Part shown: piece after piece, positions 47,960-58,998 of the stretch
Position numbering within the stretch: the first letter of the stretch is position 1
Layout of the letters: each line of letters opens with the position of its first letter
Source: Diospyros lotus
Taxonomy: Eukaryota > Streptophyta > Magnoliopsida > Ericales > Ebenaceae
DNA length: 64,000 nt
NCBI RefSeq assembly: GCF_014633365.1
Contig: NW_026267104.1
Location: 3,410,001 to 3,474,000 of the forward strand
Direction: 5' to 3'
Translations under genes and position numbers: made by a program
Notes under the pieces: model-generated
Told to the model about the DNA's origin: nothing
What the model saw: only the letters and a program-made list of their open reading frames with translations
The model's database searches: none

Positions 47960-49284
47960 CTCTCTCTGAACCCCTGAATCTGAAACCCTAGCTGCTCTGA
48001 TATTGCTCTGATATTAGTTCCCTCTTCGACCAGACTTTAGGTTAAAAAGAACAGTACAGGGTCAAACTTGGAAATGAAAATTATAATTTAAAGATATTAA
48101 TAAATTCATTCAGTAATTTTATAATGAAAAAAATTATACAACAATATTAACATAAATTAATAATAAAAGTCACATAAAACTCATGATCAAATATTTAAAT
48201 TATAAATAAAAAATTATTAATATATTAACAAAATAATAAATGATATTCAAATAACAGGCAACAACTTTTACACATATTTCAAATTATTTTTGGATGTCGA
48301 AATTTTTTTAAAAAAATAAATGTCTATAAAAAATAAACATTATTTAAAATAATCTTAATTCTAATAAAATTAGAAAAAAATTAAAATAGACATTATTTGT
48401 AAGAATGTTAATCTTATTAAAATTAAAAATATATATATAAATATTATTTATAATAATATTAATTCTAAACTATTTCGAATTATTTCATGTTACTTTATAA
48501 AGTTGGTGTTGTGTATAAACTTAATTTAGAGAGAGGTCACTAAATTTTTTTAAAAAAATAAAATAAGAATCGATACCTTTTAACCAAATCTCGACAAACA
48601 ATTAATAATGGCCAAAATTTACTCTTCTAAGTAAAGACATCCTCGGTATAGATTTCCTTTTTCTGAAATAAATTTTCATAGAGTGAGTAGTGAGCTCCCC
48701 CTTCCCCCCCCCCGGCAGCCCGCGAAAATCAATATCCATTGTCCATCATGTGAATAATTAAACGACAGAAGAAGGACTCTGCACAAATATTTTGATACTT
48801 AAGTCAAACACTGTCGACAGTGATTCGTTGGCCTGCACTGGTGTGGTGGATCTGAGAGAGAGGAGATGGAGTGTTTGGTTCAACCTATTAACCCGCGTGG
48901 CCCGTCCTTACAAAGTACTCCGATGTTTAAGTCAATGAGCGAGTAAGTAGGTATGCAAGGTATTAGTCAGTAGAAAAAACATACTCTGACTCTCAAAAGA
49001 GTTGGCTGATATATAGGAGGATGTGTCCTCCTGCATGCGCTGTACGTATGTAGATAATGTGATGGAATAGTCGGCGTCAGCAGGAATGTCCATGTAGCAA
49101 GGCGTCGACTAGACCCTCATTAATATGGATGTGATTCGTCATTAATGAGGATGGGATCTGAGGTGAATGTGCGGAAACCCAGACGCGACTGTAATGATGT
49201 TGTCGCAAACAGGCCAAGATAGGATCGGCATGGGCCGGTCAAATGGGTAGAGAAAATGGGCATGAATGGTCCAACTGGGGTGGC
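47960..49284. other. TOM6 promoter side, then possible outer retroelement flank
   Basis: 48050-48650 is AT-rich with no features. From about 48660 the DNA becomes more GC-rich and non-genic up to the solo LTR at 49290. The sequence just after that LTR (51733-52036) has a similar character, so the LTR may have landed in an older retroelement. I cannot define the outer borders. Confidence 0.4.
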
Positions 49285-50038
49285 CCCTATGTAATACCCA
49301 GGAATGATTTGAGGTCATAAATAATATTTGATAAATGGTACAAGTGGAATTATCAAAAGAATAAGACTTTAGGACACACTATTGCAGTCTTAAAAGACCG
49401 AAGTGGCTCGAGGGAGTACCCCAGACCTTAGATAGCCAAGGAAAATGGTATAATATCGACAAGTGATTCGAATTATGATTTTTAGTGATTAAATAAATTG
49501 GATCAGGAACAGTTTTCGGTACAGCTATTGACCGGGCTGAGGAAAACCGAATCGACGTAGGAGACATCCGAAAAGTCAACGGAGCATGTTGGGGACTAGT
49601 ATTTAATGTGTAGAACAACCCTTAAGCGATTTCGGGTTGAATCAAATGGATTTAAGGTCAATTTGACCAATCGGGCCTAAGTGCAATTTTCTAATTTTAC
49701 CCGAGGGAGGTCAAAACGATAATCTTTCAGGAATCTTGAGGGTCAAATAAGATGTACTAAACTTGTGGGACTTAGAGGTATATTTGGATTTATTAGGGGT
49801 GCTTTGGAAGGGGGCAGAAATGTCATTTGGAAAGTCAAGGGGGTGAAAGTGCAAATTATCAAACTTGCATAGTGTGAACACAGCAACCAGATTTCGGCTG
49901 CCGCAAATCTTTGCACGTGGAGGCCGATCTCGGCAAAGGGATGGCCAAGGGCGACCTGGGGGAGGTGGTAGCCGGCGCGAGGATGCTTGGTGACCAAGCT
50001 ATGGCTGGTGATTGGCCAGATCTCAACCGGTTTTTGGG

Positions 50039-50045
50039 TATAAAA
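50039..50045 (+). promoter_or_regulatory. TATA box of the solo LTR
   Basis: TATAAAAGGGG, a strong plant TATA context, about 750 bp into the LTR where a retrotransposon promoter would lie. It may still start transcripts toward the right. Confidence 0.5.
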
Positions 50046-51012
50046 GGGGCCGAGGGTTTCGGATTTTGGAGCTCAAAATCGATCGTGTTTTTGGATGTTT
50101 TTGAGAGAGTGATTAAGGGGCTTTTGATCCTTGCATCGAGGAGAAGAGATTGGGAGTAATTTGAAGCATTTTGGTGTGAGTTTGAGGGTTGTTCGAGTTC
50201 GGCCGAGAATCGGAGGCGGTCCGCCACCGCCGACCTGCAACTGGCCGTTTGGGCCATTTTCCGGCGAGCTTTCGGCCTAAAAATGGTGCCGTTGGGATCG
50301 ACTCACCGAGGGCTTGAAGGGGGTGTGCTTAGATCGGTCATCGGAGGGGTCGTCGCCGGCGGGTCTTGAGGAAGAAGACGACGCGCGTGGCTGCACGCGC
50401 CAGCCTCCACGCGCAGCCACGCGCAGGGCGCGTGAGAGCGCGTGCGAAGGGCTATTTTGGTAATTTTAATTCCAATATTTTTATTTAATTATTCTAGGAA
50501 TTATTGTGTTGAAATATTTCGGAAAATAGTTGAAGAAATAATTATTTTGGAATTAACGAGGAGAAAATTGGGAGAAAATAGAGAAAATTATGGAAAATTG
50601 AGGAAAATGGATTTTAACGCTTCCTTAATTAAATATGGTGTTTAGGAAGTACTGTGGCTCGAGGTTGAGTATAAGTTCAAGCATTTGGGATTTGGCACGC
50701 AAACCGAGGCGTTGCACGAGGATCGAGGCGATCTGAATACATTCGAGGTGAGTGGTTTGATTCCAACTTTTCCTTGTTTTGGAAGTGTTCTTAGGTGCTT
50801 GTGGTGAGTTCTAGTGAGCGGTTATACCCTCCTGGACATAAATTGTTTTACAAGGCTTTGCTTATGATCATTGTGTCGATATTTGCTACATTGCATTAAC
50901 TGTTTATTTTAAAATGTTGGTGCATGGCGTGTAAATCTTCATATCATTTGGGGTCAAGTTTAATTGCATCGTTGGGTCCGTATGGGGCGGGATGGGGTCT
51001 GCTTGAGATTGG

Positions 51013-51160
51013 GACAATGTTAATCCAGGTGAACGGGTGTCACACTGGGGGCACTCGAGGGAATAATGTTAAACCAGGTGAACGGGTGTCACGACGGTGC
51101 ACCCGAGGGATTAACGTTGGACCAGGTGAACGTGTGCCACAGTGGGGCATTCGAGGGATT
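51013..51160 (+). repeat. 48-bp tandem repeat, three units, inside the LTR
   Basis: CCAGGTGAACG(G/T)GTG(T/C)CAC recurs at 51025, 51074 and 51122, each time followed by a (G)CA(C/T)(T/C)CGAGGGA stretch. Units differ by a few bases each. Confidence 0.85.
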
Positions 51161-51737
51161 AAGTATGTCAAGGTGATATCTCGAGTTAGACATGTCTTGC
51201 ATATTTACGTTTATCTGAGTATGCCATGCTCGTGTGTCTCTCATGCATTGTATGAACTGTTTTATGCCGTCACTTAGATGTTTATCATCTAACTTGGGCT
51301 ATGCCCCTGGAACGTTTAATATTCCAGCCAGGAACTGCTGCGGAGGCAAGGATGTGGCCGGTTGAGGGCCAATGGTGCTTAGTTTGTTAAGTCGTTGTAA
51401 CGTTTGGAGGATTTAACATGCATTTCAGGTTGTAAACGAGTAGTTGTATATAGCAATTTTATCATTTGATCTGTATTATGTATTTTGCTATGGAAATACA
51501 ATGTAAGAACTATGGTGTTTGGTATTAGTGTATCCGCTGCGTTGTATTAAGACTCGTTTAGGTTATTGATCTTGATAGTTAAACGGGCAAGACTGGGGTT
51601 CGCGGGGTTTTGTTTCTGCATGTGAAGATTGTTCTTGAAATACCGCGCGTGTTGAACTTAAAGAAAAAAAAAAAGAAGAAAAATCCCGGGAATACCCTTA
51701 TAGTGACACGCCTGGCGAGACGGGGTGTTACACCCTA

Positions 51738-54700
51738 ACCTACTGATATTTCATAGCGTGCATCCCTCCTATTATGCGAGTTGATTGGTGAGCCAACGAA
51801 CTACAAGGGTCGTTGAGAGTTCGCTCGAAACGTAGCTGGGTGTTCGCCTGAATAGGTTGATAAGTTAAGAGGCATTACCGAGAGTTCGCTTGGCCCTGCC
51901 ATACGAGCCTGGGCTCCAACAGCGTGTGAGCTCGCTTCAATGGGCTTAGCTCGAGGTCTACTGGACCTTTTATGATTGGGTCAGTCCACTAAATTAAGCC
52001 CAGCCCATAAGGAATAGAGTGGGGAATACCCATAATAGACACTAAAGTTGTTAAAAATTGTAGATTGAAATTTTTACTAGTATCAAAAACATAATTTTCT
52101 AAAATAAATATCTACTTATTTATAGAGCGATATGGGATAATTCTAAGTAGAATAGAATTGAAATTTTTATAAATAATGTCTATTTCTTATAAATGACATT
52201 TATCTTCTTAGATAAATTTTTAAATATCGAAATTATCTTATTTTACATGTTATATGGACTGTCGCATTTTGGAAAAATATTTTTGACAATTGTGCCGCCC
52301 CTAACAAAGCCCAACTCCTGGGCCACGAGCGCCTTGTGAGTGTTTTGGCGACCCTATGGCCTTTACAGTAAGGTCACAGGCATTTTCTGTGAACATCTAA
52401 GGGTGTTTCTTTAGAGCTTTCTTACTATTTTGCCTGAGAGTCTCACAGAGAGACTTATCGAGATAGGTCAAAATGGCAAAAATATCCCCTTACCTACAAT
52501 GTCTCTTCTTCTCTATCTCCCATTCGCATGGCTGCCGCCTTCAACAAGCTCTAGCATCTACTGTCGCCTTCATCATGCCGACTCTAATGCAACGACAAGT
52601 GTTGGAACTTGCTAGAGACAAGGGAGAGAAGAGGTTGGCTAATGGGCATTTTTGTTATTTTGACCTCTCTCGATGAGCTTTTTCTGAGGTTCTCAAACAA
52701 AGTAGCATTAATTGTTCTCCCATGGCCCCCTGGTCGAGTCGTGCACCCTTCTAGTCTTCCATTGTTGGGTTAGCCCAATTGATCTTTGTTAACCCATTTA
52801 TTAATTTTTTTTCTTTTGTACTTTTTGTACTATGCCATATCAGTAGAAAATTATGAAACCACTCAAACTTAGAAAATGTATAATTACTTAGTGATTAAAC
52901 TGAATTAATCAAATTGACAATGAGAGCCACTGCCTGTGCCTGGTTTTATTATATTAATTTCTATCTTCTTCAGTGGCATCATTCTCTATGTTGAATTGAT
53001 CTTGTTCACTAACTAAACAACAAAAAGTTTAGAAGCCATGACGATATGCAATTGTGTATGACAATAATTGAGCTTAAATCTCAGGCTTTGTTTGGAATAG
53101 AATTTATTTGGACACAATATAATATGTTTTCTCCTCCAATTTAGGAAAGCGGCAAGTTTGAAATAGCAATTGAAATGGATGAATTATGGGGGTATTTTTA
53201 CTCTCTCTTCCAAACAAATAAACAAAGGGAACAATTCCTAAAAAGATCTACATTTTATCCATTCAATTGGCACTGGGCGAGGAAGGCAGTCTTGTCTCCT
53301 TATCCTATGCCTTTTCATATACTTCTTGTTCCCTAACCTAAACAAGTAAACTTCTGAGTGTGAGTGACACCGATGGCCCAGCAGCCTAGCGCCTATCCCA
53401 ATTCATTTGCAATCACCTCATTCATCAAACTACCAAATTTCGATCAAACCAATTCTTCCTTCCAGCTAAAGGATTGCCAAATGGGGAGATTTCGAGACAT
53501 CGGAGTTAGTGATCGAAGTACAGCGATAGTGTCACCTGCAAGACACTTCGATGGTGAAGTGAGTAAGGGATTGAGTTGACAAAATCTCAATAGACTAAAA
53601 AAAAACATACCTTAACCTATGAGCAAATTAACTTATATAGAGAAAAAAATAGCTCCCTAACATACAAACTGCCCCTAGGCGTTGCAACGGGATGGAATGG
53701 TATTCAGCGCCGACGAGGTTTTTTGATGGAAATATGGTGTTAACGTACAAGACATTTATTAAATGTTGTATTAAATGTCGATAGAACCTATAGTGGGCGC
53801 GAGAGTGTTACAGGTATAGAAGTGATGATGATCACTATTGACAGGTATCGAGCCGAGATTAGGCTGAAAGACCGATAGACGTCTTGAAATTCTATCAAAT
53901 CGGGTCCAATTAGGCAGTACGGTCCACCAACCATAATAAATAAAAAGCAAGGATGCTCCTGAAAATATTTAAAAGCTAAGAATATTGTAACCTCACCACC
54001 CACATTATTGTTGTTCTCTTCCCTTTGTTTTCTATCTTGTCTGTCCCCGTTGGAGCATTGCACCCTCAGGAATATCACTAGTGTAGCAGTAGTAGTAGTA
54101 GTAGTATCTATCATGGCTTCCAACTCCCATTTCCATTCCCCAGTCCCCACAAATAAATCAACGTATGGGACAACTATTATGCTATTTTTGGACATTGAAA
54201 TTCATGTTATAAGACATTATTGTTATTGTCTGCTATAGTAATAAAGAGGCCCAAACCACTAATTAACAAGAGAGTAGATATAATGAAGCCAAATCATCAA
54301 TTGGCTGGATTGAGAGCCCAAACAAATTCAAGGGTCACCATGAGCGTTAATACCAGATCTCCGTGTGACACCAATTTTTATGGTGCGCTGCCCTCTACCG
54401 GATCATTGCCCCCCTCCAAAGGAGAGGCAAATTAAATGGAAGCAGTGAAGCTCAGAATATACGCGCAGCCAAACGAGTTTTTAGTACCAAACCACGAAGC
54501 TTTTCTCACCAGAGGAAACGACCCGCCAATACCTTTGACTAAATTGAGACCAATCAAACCTTCCCACGTGGCGTCCCCCATACGGGTATGAGAAAGCCGC
54601 TGGCGAATCCCGAGCTGCCAGCGTAATCCCCACAGTAAGGGCTCAGTACCTTTCCGACACTTAGAAAACCCCCAAGCTGCTCTAAAATTCACAAATGTTG

Positions 54701-54900
54701 ACGTGTCGTTCGCCCGAAGCCCGTCGACAAATCGTAACATAGACGGGACGCACCAATCCACCACTCCACTGCTCGTAAGTCAAAACCACCCAAAATACGC
54801 ATTAAACCCTCCAAACACACCCCAATTCCCAACTCCACCAGCCTCCATTAACAACCCCTCGCAAAACCCATTGCTCCTCCGCCACCGCTTTATCTGGACC
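51738..54900. other. intergenic left of the RING-H2 gene
   Basis: 51738-52040 may be the continuation of an older retroelement. The frames at 52430-52676, 53364-53579 and 53788-54238 have no recognisable domain. An (AGT)n run lies near 54088-54103. The last few hundred bases should carry the promoter of the RING-H2 gene. Confidence 0.45.
53087..53217. mobile_element. possible 131-bp MITE
   Basis: TTTGTTTGGAA at the left and TTCCAAACAAA at the right form a perfect 11-bp inverted pair around 131 bp of AT-rich DNA, in the style of plant TTTGTTTGG-ended MITEs. No clear target duplication was found. Confidence 0.45.
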
Positions 54901-56076
54901 ATGATCGCCGCGGCCGCCCCAGCTCCCGCGCCGAAACACCGAGCGCCGCGGTGGACGCCGTCACCGGAAGCCACGTTGTCCCTTCCACAGTCGTCGTCCC
55001 CGCCGCCGTCGAAGCTCCCGGTTGATTTCAGTCCTCCTTTAATAGCTATGGTCGTGATCATCGCCACGGCGTTCGTTATCATCACGTACTCTCGGATAAT
55101 CTCGCGGCACTTTGTGAACACACGCCGCCGGTGGCGGCAGTGGCGTAGGCGGCGGCGGCTGATGCGGTCCTACGTGCCATCCTCGGCCGGCGACATCGAG
55201 TCCCCTCCCTACAATGGATCCCCCTTCGATCCAACCGACGGTTTCGACGTGTTGTCGCCCTACGGCCTCGACGAATCCGTCATCAAGACCATTCCTCTCT
55301 CCGTTCACACCAGGAAGAGCAGCGTTCACGAGTGCGCCGTCTGTCTGCTCGAGTTCGAAGAGAACGACTACGTCCGGACACTTCCGGTGTGTTACCACGC
55401 GTTTCACGTCGATTGCATCGATATATGGCTCAGGTCGCATGCGAATTGTCCGCTCTGCCGCGCCGGAATATTCCGGCCGGAGTCTCCGTTTATTCCGGTG
55501 ATGGCGGCGAGGATCAGGCCGAGCCTGGACGACATGATCGTGGAGAGCGCGATCCTGGAACCGCTGGCAGAAGCACCGCCGGAGTCGGAGACGACGGTCG
55601 GAGAGATCACGCAGGAGCCGTCTCCGAGACAGAACTATTCGGAGGACCGTTTCAACGGCCGCGATTTCCTGCTGAAGCGTTCGTACTCGTTCGGATTCGA
55701 ACGGAATATAGGATCGGAGAGGATAGTTCTGGAGCCCGCCACCGCGTCCCCGTGGAGGTACCGGCGAGGAGGAAGCTTCTGGAGCAAGAGGCCGTCGCCT
55801 TTCAGCTCGCTAAGCAAACCGCGAGTGTTCTCGTTCCGATACTGCAGAGGCATGAAGTCCCCCTTCTTCCGGCGGCGAGGCGGATTCTTTCCGTTATCGG
55901 AATCAAGCTCAAGGTACGCGGGCAGCGGAGGCGGCTCGTCGCGGCGGACCAAGTCGATGGCCAGTCCGATGTTCATGCGGTCGTCGGGGACGGCCGCCGG
56001 GCTATTCTCGTCGAGCCGGCTGAGGAGCGGCGATCCCGAGGCATTGCTGTCGCCGGAGAGATTCAGCAGACGGTGA
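54901..56076 (+). CDS. ATL65: ATL-type RING-H2 E3 ubiquitin ligase, ATL65-like
   Basis: An intronless gene of 391 aa. A Pro/Ser-rich N-terminus leads into KLPVDFSPPLIAM and one membrane helix (about residues 45-64), then a very basic RRR stretch, then the GLD motif of ATL proteins (YGLDESVIKTIPL). The RING-H2 domain runs from C145 to C186 with all eight zinc ligands (C145, C148, C164, H166, H169, C172, C183, C186), the spacing C-x2-C-x15-C-x-H-x2-H-x2-C-x10-C-x2-C, and the E2-contact Trp in IDIWLRSHANCPLC. The C-terminal half is Ser/Arg-rich and probably disordered. It should be a membrane-anchored E3 with its RING in the cytosol; substrates are unknown. The frame stays open upstream to 54703. 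I chose the ATG at 54901 because the extra residues are Pro/Asn-rich leader-like sequence. The assignment to ATL65 rather than a sister is moderate. Confidence 0.9.
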   Translation: MIAAAAPAPAPKHRAPRWTPSPEATLSLPQSSSPPPSKLPVDFSPPLIAMVVIIATAFVIITYSRIISRHFVNTRRRWRQWRRRRRLMRSYVPSSAGDIESPPYNGSPFDPTDGFDVLSPYGLDESVIKTIPLSVHTRKSSVHECAVCLLEFEENDYVRTLPVCYHAFHVDCIDIWLRSHANCPLCRAGIFRPESPFIPVMAARIRPSLDDMIVESAILEPLAEAPPESETTVGEITQEPSPRQNYSEDRFNGRDFLLKRSYSFGFERNIGSERIVLEPATASPWRYRRGGSFWSKRPSPFSSLSKPRVFSFRYCRGMKSPFFRRRGGFFPLSESSSRYAGSGGGSSRRTKSMASPMFMRSSGTAAGLFSSSRLRSGDPEALLSPERFSRR

Positions 56077-56492
56077 AGACGACGCCAACACGTAGACATC
56101 CGTACAAAATCCTGACAAACACAGATAAATATAAAAATTACATACATATATGTATATGTTGTCATCGGGAAACGTATGAATAGCAGTTGGAAAGTGGAGG
56201 CGATTGCCGGTGATGGGTGGGTGGCCGGAGGAGGAGGTGGCTGATCTGATGGGGTCAGGCGCTTTAATGGAGAAATTAATGAGTTGTGCAGTGGGCTGAA
56301 TTCTCAAAGCCTCTGTCATTTAATGGAGGGTTGTTGTTGGAGATTGGATCAGCATTTAATGAAAATTAAACACGCCAAACAGAGTGTGAGTGTGCGAGTG
56401 AGTGAGAGAGAGAGAGAGAGTCGAAGAGAGATCCATGGAGGCAGAATCGAATCCGAATGCGAATCCGAATCAGACTCACACTCAGGTCCCCA

Positions 56493-56525
<33 letters not shown>

Positions 56526-57668
56526 AACTTTCTTTCTTCTTCTCTGTTAATGCAAACGGCTCTATTTTCCTTTTTTCTAAGGCGGCTCTTCTTCATTTTG
56601 TCGTATATTTAATGGAAAAAATCGGATAATTCTTTTTTTTTTTTTAGCCTAATGAATAATAAATAAATATATATTATTTTTAGATAACGTTTAGTTGTTT
56701 TAATTTAATTTTAAAATTTCCAAATAACATAGTTAGGAAGCATGATCAATTACTATATAATAAATAAATTAATTAATTAATATATTGTTTTGGGGGGGGG
56801 GGGACGGGGGGATGGCATTAATTGCATGGTTGGTGACAGCTCACTAATACCAATAGCAAGAAGATAAAAAATAATGAATATCCCCTAGTATTTGCTTGGG
56901 GAGTTATGAAAAGGTCATTTATTTTATTTTTAGATTATTATTATTATTATTATTATTATGTAATTTAAATGCTGCTTTGAATTGTCTCTATCTTCGAGTC
57001 CACTCGTTTCCATTTGTCCAGTCAACAACAACAACTACTTCTTCTTCCTGCTATTTAATGAGACGTGCTTTTAAAATTAGTTTTTAATTTTAACATTATT
57101 AAAACTTTAATTGAGAGTTTGACTCAGGAGGAGACACTATCCAATTAATTAATTAATTAATTAATTGTTCTCTTAATTAATCCTTTTCTTATACTTAGAA
57201 AGACTTGGAATTGGCTCGGGCTACCATCAAATTAAACAGCAGCCCAGAGTTTCTCTAGATGAACTAATTAATATGGAAAAAATATCCCAAGGAAATGTTA
57301 TATTTGTAAATAAATTTGACAAATAATCTGATATGGTATACATAAATTTATAATAATTTATAAATTTATTTAGGTCAATTTATAAATATTCAAATTTATT
57401 TGTGAAAATTGCATTTCCCATATCCACATGCGTTGATAAATTAGTATAAAAGGATGCTCCAATATTCGTCGTTCCATTAATTGCCATCATCCCATGCCAC
57501 CGCAGGAGTCGCTTTAGGTGAATTGTCACCAATTAAGTTCTTGAAAATGTCATTTTCAGTAAATTTATGTAACAATTTTGTTTGTGATTCTTTGATGTGA
57601 AGCAGAGAAAAGTGAAGAGATGTGTTTTAAAAATTTGCCCAAACTTAAAACCGGCTCAAAAGAAGTAT
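56077..57668. other. intergenic right of the RING-H2 gene
   Basis: It contains an (AG)n run near 56404-56420 and a (CT)n run at 56500-56524. Between them an ATG at 56435 opens a short frame (MEAESNPNANPNQTHTQ) that meets CAG/GT at 56485. It looks like a first coding exon, but I find no partner exons before 59 kb. Other items are a G-run near 56791-56803, an (ATT)n run near 56936-56957 and (AATT)n near 57144-57166. Confidence 0.4.
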
Positions 57669-57884
57669 GGGTGCGTTTGATAGACATGAAAAATGAGGGT
57701 GTATTTTATTTTTTATCTAAATTTTAGAAAATTCTATAAAATAACTTTTCAATTTCATGAAATTCGAATTCTATTTTAGTTCAAAAAATGAATATTTTTT
57801 TTGAAATCAAGGAATTGAAATTCCTAGATATTGGGGTGAGAATTAGAATTTCATCCTCATTTTTCAACTCTATCAAACGCATCA
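57669..57884. mobile_element. 216-bp MITE with GTGCGTTTGATAGA ends
   Basis: The left end reads GGGTGCGTTTGATAGACATG and the right end, reverse-complemented, reads TGATGCGTTTGATAGAGTTG. Both continue into AAAAATGAGG. The inverted ends are over 30 bp with few mismatches. The interior is AT-rich and non-coding. No certain target duplication (TAT/TAA at the edges is weak). Confidence 0.72.
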
Positions 57885-58779
57885 TAAGATTAAAGATATG
57901 GAGGTTGGAAAGACTTTCTCGAGAGAGATCTTCTTAAGGGTCTCTCTTGGTCCTAAGTACCCCCAAAAGACCATTCTCGAAGCCCTTTTTGGGTCCTAAA
58001 AATAGTCTTAATAATGGCCGGTTAAAAATGCATCTAACTCAATTTCAAAATTTTTACTTAAAGATAAAAAAGAAACAATCTTAAAAAACGAGGATACTCT
58101 TTCACATGTGAATCTTAATCTTATAAATAGGAAGTTATCATTTTGATTGAAGTACGCAGAACTCTTACACAATTTATCTAAATATTTTTTATTTTTTGAT
58201 CGAAACTGACTTAAGTATTAAAGAACTTATGTGAGAGAGATCTTATGCCCTTAGCTATTTTCTATTTTACAAGTCTCCTAGAGAATTGCCACCTAAGATG
58301 AATACTCTTTTGTATATATACATTTTGACAATAACATTTTTAAACCCTCAAAGACAAATTCATTTTAAGTTTAAAATGTTTTGACTCAATTTTTCCTCAT
58401 TTGAAAAATATCGCTTTACTATGATCTACAAAATAATTTTTACAAAATGCGAGAAAGTAATTCTTATAGAAAAGTCACATCCTTGAGAATTTAACATGTC
58501 TCAACATACCAAATGTAAAAATCACTTCCTTACTAATTAAACTCTCTAAAATGTAACTTACATTTCATACACCAATGCTGCCTACAATTGAAATAAACTC
58601 ATGTCAAATTAAACAATAGTCACGTCTCATGTCCATTACATATGAAGTGTCATATGAATAAAAATCAAATATCTAGAAACAATTACAAATTTGAAAATGG
58701 GCAACTTTTTTGTAAATTATAACACTTGTTTCAAAAACGAAAAGCTTGAATACACATCCAACCAAAATATGCCTTGCAT
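57885..58779. other. intergenic, no gene seen
   Basis: AT-rich DNA between two MITEs, with no supported exon. Confidence 0.5.
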
Positions 58780-58790
58780 AAGTATAGAAG

Positions 58791-58988
58791 ACTAATGCTA
58801 TTCATCTCCAGTAGAGATGAACAATAATAATATGATAGTTTATATGAAAGTATTCATAATATGATAGTTTATATGAAAGTATTCATTTGAGAAAGATGAA
58901 ATGACGTCTGACATATTTTAGTTTTTATATATTTTAAATAAATATATAATATCAATTAAATATTCGAAAGAAGATGAATAGCATTACT
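58791..58988. mobile_element. Mutator-like MITE, 10-bp target duplication
   Basis: The ends ACTAATGCTATTCATCT and (reverse-complemented) AGTAATGCTATTCATCT differ at one base. AAGTATAGAA occurs exactly at 58780-58789 and 58989-58998, a 10-bp target duplication (one extra G at 58790). A duplication of that length fits Mutator-type transposition. Inside, a 29-bp unit starting AATATGATAGTTTATATGAA is present twice in tandem (58828 and 58857). Confidence 0.78.
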
Positions 58989-58998
58989 AAGTATAGAA

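Larger units (their letters stand above)
49290..51732 (+). mobile_element. solo LTR, 2443 bp, CCCTA target duplication
   Basis: It begins TGTAATACCC and ends GGGGTGTTACA, so TGTAA/TTACA are perfect inverted ends. CCCTA flanks both sides (49285-49289 and 51733-51737). An LTR promoter TATA box (TATAAAA) is at 50039-50045. A GC-rich leader follows, and a 48-bp tandem repeat lies at 51013-51160. Long LTRs with TGTAATACCC ends are typical of plant Ty3-gypsy chromovirus elements such as Del/Tekay; this assignment is from general knowledge. No polyprotein sequence is present. Confidence 0.85.

Noticed and set aside
54703..54900. 66-codon N-terminal extension of the RING-H2 protein
   Set aside because: It is open in frame but Pro/Asn-rich, with no family counterpart. 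The ATG at 54901 gives the usual ATL-type N-terminus.
55332..56183. 283-codon plus-strand frame overlapping the RING-H2 gene
   Set aside because: Another-frame shadow of GC-rich coding sequence, Arg/Gly-rich and without a domain. The ATL frame carries all eight zinc ligands.
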